From contig CAWGFN010000002.1 in the NCBI GenBank assembly GCA_963821885.1, positions 496,001 to 560,000 on the forward strand: a stretch of 64,000 bases of DNA. Direction: 5' to 3'. Source of the DNA: Oleiagrimonas sp963821885 (GTDB lineage: Bacteria; Pseudomonadota; Gammaproteobacteria; Xanthomonadales; Rhodanobacteraceae). Below the pieces are notes generated by a model. That model was not told the DNA's origin, searched no databases, and saw only the letters and a list, made by a program, of their open reading frames with translations. The position numbers and the translations under genes were made by a program. Of the stretch, positions 58,988-64,000 are shown one piece after another (position 1 is the first letter of the stretch; every line of letters begins with the position of its first letter).

Positions 58988-61861
58988 TTACTCCGCGCCC
59001 GGCGCGGACACACCGCGAAAATCGAATCCCAGCGCGCTGGCGGTTTCGAGAACCGACATGCACACGCCGTCCACTTCCGCGTCGCGTGCCACCAGGCGTG
59101 AACGCGCGTCCATGGTACAGGCCAGCGCCCGTCCCAGCAGATCGGCGTGCGCCGCGCCCAGCAGCCGCGCCTGCGCATCGCCCAGCACTCCGGCCTGGTG
59201 ACAGGCCTCGATCAGGGCGGCGTTGGCGGTCTGTTCGAGCAGCTGCGGCATCGACGCGGCGTGCATCAACACCAGCCCCTGCAGCAGGAATTCGATGTCC
59301 AGCAGCGCGCCCGCCCCCTGCTTGAGATCCAGGTTCTCGGCATCGGAGCGATCGCGCTCGCCGCGCCAGCGGGTGCGCATGGCCACCACTTCCTCGCGCA
59401 CCCGGGCCGCATCGCGTGGCTGCGACAGCACCGCACGACGCACCTCGCGCAGCCGCTCGCCGAGTTCGCGATCGCCAGCCACCGGTCGCGCGCGCAGCAG
59501 GGCCTGATGCTCCCAGGTCCAGGCGCGCTCGCGCTGATAGGCGGTGAACGCCTCCAGGCTGGTGACCAGCATGCTCTTGGAACCGTCCGGACGCAGCCGC
59601 GTGTCGACCTCGTACAGGCGTCCGCCGCGGGTCAGGGTCGACAGCCAGTGCATCACCCGCTGCGCCAGGCGCTGGTACCAGCGCACGCCGTCAAGCGGGC
59701 GCGTGCCGTCACTCTCGCCGCGCGCCCGCGCGCCGTCGTAGACGAACACCAGGTCCAGGTCCGAGGCGAAACCCAGTTCATCACCGCCCAGGCTGCCGTA
59801 GCCGAGCACGCAGAACCCCGACCCCTCGCCGCCCGGCAGGCGCCCATGCTGCGCGACCAGCTCCCGCTCGGCCAGCGCCAGCACCGCGCCCACGGTCTCG
59901 GCCGCCAGCGCCGCCAGGCGTCGCGCGCAGGCCACGGCATCCGCGCGTCCGTCGCGCAGCGCCAGTCCCAGGCGAAACGCCAGGCTCGCCTTCAGTTCGT
60001 TGATGCGTTCGAGCTCGCCCTCGGCATCGCGTTCGTCCAGCGCGGTCAGCGCCCGCGCGATGTCCTCGGCGATGTCTGCGCGCTTGAGCGGCAGCTGATC
60101 GATGCGCGGGTCGAGCACGTCGTCCAGCAGCAGCGGCTGGGCGATCACCGCCTCGGCCAGGAAGGCCTGCCCAGCGAAGATCTGCGCCAGCCGTCGACGC
60201 GCCGCCGGCTGCTCCTCCAGCAGCGACAGGTAGGACGAGCGCCTTGCCACGGCCTGCACCAGGCGTATGAGTCGCCGCAGGCACACGTCCGGCGCCGCGG
60301 TCTCGCGCGCGGCAGTGATCAGCTGCGGCATCAGCCGCTCCAGCCGGGCCCGGCTGCGCGCCGACATCGCGCGCACGCTGGCGGCCCGCGACAGGGTGTT
60401 GAGCGCATCGACCAGCGCCTGCTGCTCGCCGAAGCCGCTTTGCTGCAGCCGTTCGGTGTCCAGGCGTTGCTCGGACGCCGCTCGCCACAGCGCGCGCTCG
60501 CGCTCCGGCGCCGCGGCATGTTCGCCGGCACCGGGCACCAGCACGGCCTGGAATTCCTCGCTCACGGCGTCACGATGGCGCGCCAGTTCCGTGGCCAGCG
60601 CCCGCCAGTCGGCATAGCCCAGCCCCAGCGCCAGGCGCGTCTTTTGCTCCGGGTCATCGGGGATGTCGTGGGTCTGCGCATCGCGCAGCATCTGCACGCG
60701 GTTTTCCAGCCGCCGCAGGAACACCCAGGCTTCGCGCAGGCGCCGCGCGCGCTGACCGGGGATGTAGCCGCGCGCCTCGCAGGCCTCAAGCGCCGGGCGC
60801 AGACCGCGCACGCGCAGGGCCGGATCGCGCCCGCCGCGGATCAGCTGCTCGAGCTGCACGATGAACTCGATTTCGCGAATGCCCCCGGGGCCCTGCTTGA
60901 GGTTTTCGGCCAGGTCCTTGCGCGCCACCTCGGCGTCGATGCGAACCTTGAGTTCACGCAGGCCCGCGAACGCGGTGTAGTCCAGGTACTTGCGGTACAC
61001 GAAAGGCCGCAGCATCTGCAGCAGGGTCTTTCCGGCGGCGCTGTCGCCGGCCACGGGACGCGCCTTGATCCATGCGTAGCGCTCCCAGTCGCGACCCTCG
61101 CGCTGGTAGTACTGCTCCATGGCCGAGAACGGCAGGGCCAGGCGTCCGGCGCTACCGAACGGCCGCAGGCGCATGTCCATGCGCGCGACGATGCCCTGCA
61201 CCGTCGGCTCGGCCATCAGGCGCACCAGCTGGTGCCCAAGGCGGGTGAAATACTCGCCGTTGTCGAGCACCCGGCGGCCATCGCTCTGGCCGGATTCGGC
61301 GTAAGCCAGGATCAGGTCCACGTCGGAGGAGAAATTGAGTTCGCCACCGCCCAGCTTGCCGAACCCCAGCACCACCATGCGCTGGGGTTCGCCGTCGGCA
61401 TTGCGCGCCTCGCCGAAGCGCTGCGCAAGGCTGCGTTCGGACCATTCCAGCGCGCGTTGCAGCAACGATTCATACAACGTGCTGGTGTCGCTGAGGGTGT
61501 CGTCGAGATCGTCCAGCCCGTTGGCGTCGCGGAACACCAGGCGCATGGCCTCGGCGTCGCGGAATTCGCGCAGCGCGCGCATGCACCCGGCCTCGTCCTC
61601 GGGCAACGGCAGCTGGCGCGCGCGCACGTCGACATCGCCGCTGCCGCGCAGCCAGTCCAGGCGCTGCGCCTGCAACAGCTGCGGCTGGCGCAGCAGCACC
61701 TCGCCGGCGAAATCGCTGACCAGCAGCATGCGGCGGATGCGGTCGGCCACGCCGGCGTCGTCGTGCACCGCCACGCCGGCCTCGCGGCAGCGGGCGATGA
61801 TGTCCGCATAGCGCGCGGCGATGCGCGCTTCCAGCGCCGCGGGTAGGGACTGATCGCTCAT
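58988..61861 (-). CDS. glnE: bifunctional glutamine synthetase adenylyltransferase/deadenylase
   Basis: It controls glutamine synthetase by attaching or removing AMP. The 957-residue product carries two nucleotidyltransferase domains. The N-terminal deadenylase has GFGKLGGGELNFSSDVDLILAY (about residues 165-186) and the C-terminal adenylyltransferase has GYGSLGGDELGFASDLDLVFVYD; each shows the GGxE/S...DxD catalytic aspartates. The linker binding PII lies between. It is close to E. coli GlnE (946). The ATG at 61861 is where homology begins. GS and PII genes are not in the window. Confidence 0.96.
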   Translation of the reverse strand: MSDQSLPAALEARIAARYADIIARCREAGVAVHDDAGVADRIRRMLLVSDFAGEVLLRQPQLLQAQRLDWLRGSGDVDVRARQLPLPEDEAGCMRALREFRDAEAMRLVFRDANGLDDLDDTLSDTSTLYESLLQRALEWSERSLAQRFGEARNADGEPQRMVVLGFGKLGGGELNFSSDVDLILAYAESGQSDGRRVLDNGEYFTRLGHQLVRLMAEPTVQGIVARMDMRLRPFGSAGRLALPFSAMEQYYQREGRDWERYAWIKARPVAGDSAAGKTLLQMLRPFVYRKYLDYTAFAGLRELKVRIDAEVARKDLAENLKQGPGGIREIEFIVQLEQLIRGGRDPALRVRGLRPALEACEARGYIPGQRARRLREAWVFLRRLENRVQMLRDAQTHDIPDDPEQKTRLALGLGYADWRALATELARHRDAVSEEFQAVLVPGAGEHAAAPERERALWRAASEQRLDTERLQQSGFGEQQALVDALNTLSRAASVRAMSARSRARLERLMPQLITAARETAAPDVCLRRLIRLVQAVARRSSYLSLLEEQPAARRRLAQIFAGQAFLAEAVIAQPLLLDDVLDPRIDQLPLKRADIAEDIARALTALDERDAEGELERINELKASLAFRLGLALRDGRADAVACARRLAALAAETVGAVLALAERELVAQHGRLPGGEGSGFCVLGYGSLGGDELGFASDLDLVFVYDGARARGESDGTRPLDGVRWYQRLAQRVMHWLSTLTRGGRLYEVDTRLRPDGSKSMLVTSLEAFTAYQRERAWTWEHQALLRARPVAGDRELGERLREVRRAVLSQPRDAARVREEVVAMRTRWRGERDRSDAENLDLKQGAGALLDIEFLLQGLVLMHAASMPQLLEQTANAALIEACHQAGVLGDAQARLLGAAHADLLGRALACTMDARSRLVARDAEVDGVCMSVLETASALGFDFRGVSAPGAE

Positions 61862-61909
61862 TGACGCATTATGGCCGGCAAGGACCACAACGCCACCCGT
61901 CCCGGACAC

Positions 61910-61939
61910 GCGGAACATGGCTTGCCGTTCATGTTCCGC
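61910..61939. promoter_or_regulatory. ten-base inverted repeat in the glnE-sulfatase gap
   Basis: GCGGAACATG (61910-61919) and CATGTTCCGC (61930-61939) flank a ten-base spacer in the 146-base divergent gap. A possible rightward promoter (TTGCCG, 16 bases, TACATT) overlaps the right arm. This placement suits a dimeric regulator binding at the start of either gene. Confidence 0.5.
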
Positions 61940-62007
61940 ACGTTACATTTTGATGACGGCGCACCTGCGTGCGCCCCTGATTCGCTTCCGGAGGGGCTTT
62001 CCCCAAC

Positions 62008-63981
62008 TTGATCGGCCACCTGCTTTCCCGTTTCTCCACGCCGTCGCGCTGGCGCCTGCCGGCGAAGATCGCCGCGCTGGTCGTGCTGGCGCTGCTTTTC
62101 GTGCTGGCCACCAACCAGCTCGATGGCGCCCGGGGCGTCGCCTTGCCCGCGCTGTGGACCGCGCCCGACTGGGCGCCATGGTGGTCCGCGCCGTGGCGCA
62201 TGGCGGCCAACGCCCTGCCCGGCCTGCTGCTGGCCCTGCTGCTGCTGGCCCTGCTGCGCAAGGCGCTGCTCGCGTTCATGCTGGCCTTCGGACTGCAGGC
62301 GTTGCTCTACGGCATCAATGCGCTGAAGGTGGCCAACCTCGGCTCGCCGCTGATGCCGGCCGATTTCCAGATGGCCGGGCAGATGGGCGATGGCGGCGGT
62401 GAACTGCTCAGCGGCTACCTGCCCCACGGCGCCGGCCCCTACCTGCTGATCGTCGGCGGCCTGCTGCTGCTGGTGGCGCTGATCCGCTACGAGCCGCCGC
62501 TGCTGCGCAAGCCATGGCGCGCCCGCCTGGCTGGCGCGTCGATCACGTTCGCGATGCTGGCCACCCTGTTCGGCGGGGTTTCGGCATGGGCGGCGGTGTA
62601 CAGCCGCCAGGGCCTGGGCATGCAGCCGTGGTCGGCCAAGGCCACCGCCGCGCAGACCGGCCTGGTCAGCTCGCTGATGCTGTTCCACCTGCAGTACGGC
62701 AGCGCCAAGGACAAGCCCAGCACCACGGACGCGCTGAACCTGATGGCCAGGTACGACCCGACCATCGCGCGGACACGCACCAGCGACGATGCGGCAAGGA
62801 ACAACGACGGCAAGCCCGACATCGTGGTGATCCTCAGCGAGTCGTTCTTCGATCCGACGATCCTCAACGGCTATCCCCCGGGCACCGATTTCATGCCCAA
62901 CCTGCACCGCCTGGCGCGCCACGGCGTGTCCGGGCAGATGCACTCGCCGACCTTCGGCGGCGGCACCATCCGCACCGAATTCGAGGTGCTGACCGGCCTG
63001 CCCCTGCGCTACTTCCCGGACATCCAGTTCCCCTACCTGCAGATCCATGCCCGGCAGATTCCGGGCATCGTGAGGCTGCTGCGCGAGAACGGCTACCAGA
63101 CGCTGGCCGTGCACGGCAACGACCCCGGCTTCTGGAACCGCACCACGGCGTTCAAGGCGCTGGGCTTCGAGCGATTCGTCTCGCAGGCCGACTTCCCGGC
63201 CGATGACGCCGTGGTGGACGGCCGCTACATGTCCGACCGCTCCTTCACCGACGAACTGCTGCGCCAGCTGCCCGCCGACGGCCCGCCGCGCTTCGTGCTC
63301 GGCATCAGCATCGAGGCGCACGGCCCCTACAGCCGGGACTACGGCATCGACACCAAGGTCCGCGACGCCATTCCGGTGCCGCCCTCCATCACCGGGGCGC
63401 CGAAGGTCGAGCTGCAGAATTACATCTATCACATCCGCCACGCCGACCAGCAGCTGGGTCGCCTGGCCGACACCCTGGCCAGGCGCAAGCGGCCGACCCT
63501 GATCGTGTTCTTCGGCGATCACCTGCCGGCCATCGTGCCCGCGTTCCAGCAGGCCGGCTTCCGCAACGGCCAGAACTTCCTGGTGCAGACCGTGCCCTAT
63601 CTGCTGGTCGACACCTCGCGAGTGCACAGCGCGCGGCCGGTGACCAAGGATGTCGCGGCCTGGGAGCTTCCCGGCATGCTGCTGGCGCGCACGTCCGTGC
63701 ATGACGAATACTTCACGCTGACCCAGCTGGTGGCGCCGGTGCTGGCGCCGCTGACGCGCGCGCCGGACGCGCCCAAGCCCGAGGAGACCGCCGCCCAGAT
63801 CGACCTCGACAAGGGCATGAGCAGCATCGCGCGCCTGCGCCTCAGGGATCGGCTGGCCCCGCTGTGGCCCAGGGCGGCGGCGATGGCCGCCGAGCGGTCC
63901 GCCATCACCACCACCGCGGCGGCGGACGCGCCGTCGACCCCGGATACGCAGCAGACCGCGCGCAGCAACCTGCTGCCCTGA
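62008..63981 (+). CDS. LTA-synthase-family sulfatase (phosphoglycerol transferase-like)
   Basis: A 657-residue membrane enzyme with several N-terminal helices (KIAALVVLALLFVLATNQL, NALPGLLLALLLLALLRKAL, YLLIVGGLLLLVALI). A periplasmic sulfatase-fold domain follows: the nucleophile threonine region IVVILSESFFDPTILNGYPPG, FGGGTIRTEFEVLTGLPLRY, and metal residues in VFFGDHLPAI. The family includes LTA synthase and OpgB-type transferases, so in a Gram-negative it probably adds phosphoglycerol to periplasmic glucans or a surface glycan. The start is TTG at 62008, preceded by GGAGGGG eleven bases away. The last 60 residues are Ala/Thr-rich and non-conserved. Confidence 0.88.
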   Translation: MIGHLLSRFSTPSRWRLPAKIAALVVLALLFVLATNQLDGARGVALPALWTAPDWAPWWSAPWRMAANALPGLLLALLLLALLRKALLAFMLAFGLQALLYGINALKVANLGSPLMPADFQMAGQMGDGGGELLSGYLPHGAGPYLLIVGGLLLLVALIRYEPPLLRKPWRARLAGASITFAMLATLFGGVSAWAAVYSRQGLGMQPWSAKATAAQTGLVSSLMLFHLQYGSAKDKPSTTDALNLMARYDPTIARTRTSDDAARNNDGKPDIVVILSESFFDPTILNGYPPGTDFMPNLHRLARHGVSGQMHSPTFGGGTIRTEFEVLTGLPLRYFPDIQFPYLQIHARQIPGIVRLLRENGYQTLAVHGNDPGFWNRTTAFKALGFERFVSQADFPADDAVVDGRYMSDRSFTDELLRQLPADGPPRFVLGISIEAHGPYSRDYGIDTKVRDAIPVPPSITGAPKVELQNYIYHIRHADQQLGRLADTLARRKRPTLIVFFGDHLPAIVPAFQQAGFRNGQNFLVQTVPYLLVDTSRVHSARPVTKDVAAWELPGMLLARTSVHDEYFTLTQLVAPVLAPLTRAPDAPKPEETAAQIDLDKGMSSIARLRLRDRLAPLWPRAAAMAAERSAITTTAAADAPSTPDTQQTARSNLLP

Positions 63982-64000
63982 GCCGCGGGGTGCCGCGACG

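Overview
The window is about 64 kb of a high-GC (roughly two-thirds G+C) chromosome of a gammaproteobacterium. Gene content and order point to the Xanthomonadales/Lysobacterales: divergent rhlB and trxA-rho, ftsE-ftsX linked to rpoH through a response regulator and ung, cytochrome c4 followed by tandem dsbA genes, the short type of AMP nucleosidase, a plant-type gshA, and folB/folK next to tsaD and rpsU. The genus cannot be fixed from what is visible. Almost everything is ordinary chromosomal core: no phage, transposase, CRISPR array, tRNA or rRNA was seen. No clearly undescribed multi-gene system is present, and none is claimed.

Layout. 0-9.9 kb: APC permease, AMP nucleosidase, fadE, degV, a frameshifted DUF4124 gene, a DNA-alkylation repair pair (Ada/AlkA fusion and ogt), an SDR and a small lipoprotein. 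9.9-17.2 kb: sppA, a MATE exporter, an AT-rich block with two head-to-head DnaA boxes, a DUF3667 protein and priA. 17.2-22.5 kb: repeats, transaldolase, two unknown exported or anchored proteins, a class V aminotransferase, a frameshifted VOC gene and a small histidine-containing membrane protein. 22.6-26.9 kb: leftward run ftsE-ftsX-response regulator-ung-rpoH, with a perfect CIRCE in the rpoH leader. 27-31.4 kb: rhlB leftward, trxA and rho rightward. 31.4-38.8 kb: ankyrin-like protein, LOG protein, msrB, a twice-frameshifted gshA, an M3 peptidase, bioD and a TMEM175-like protein. 38.9-47.8 kb: msrC, engB, cytochrome c4, two dsbA genes, an EEP-family protein, slt, an NDUFA9-like protein and cca. 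47.8-52 kb: MidA-like methyltransferase, a repeat-rich gap, and a TonB-dependent receptor behind a Zur-box-like palindrome. 52-64 kb: DUF6159, ybdG-type channel, pteridine reductase, folK, folB, tsaD, rpsU, yqeY, GNAT, glnE and an LTA-synthase-like sulfatase.

Themes. Redox and thiol maintenance recurs (trxA, msrB, msrC, gshA, two DsbA proteins, cytochrome c4). RNA turnover and termination are represented by RhlB and Rho, both with long disordered, arginine/glycine-rich tails. The best regulatory signals are the CIRCE before rpoH, the palindrome before the TonB receptor and the DnaA-box pair before the DUF3667/priA genes. Three genes carry four reading-frame breaks, so either the sequence contains indel errors or these genes are decaying; this has to be settled before calling a loss of glutathione synthesis. 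Dispersed repeats (a CCCGAGT heptamer array, a GTAGCCCGGA palindromic element, a TACTTCTCTTG hairpin element and CCTCCCC hairpins) fill most of the larger gaps.
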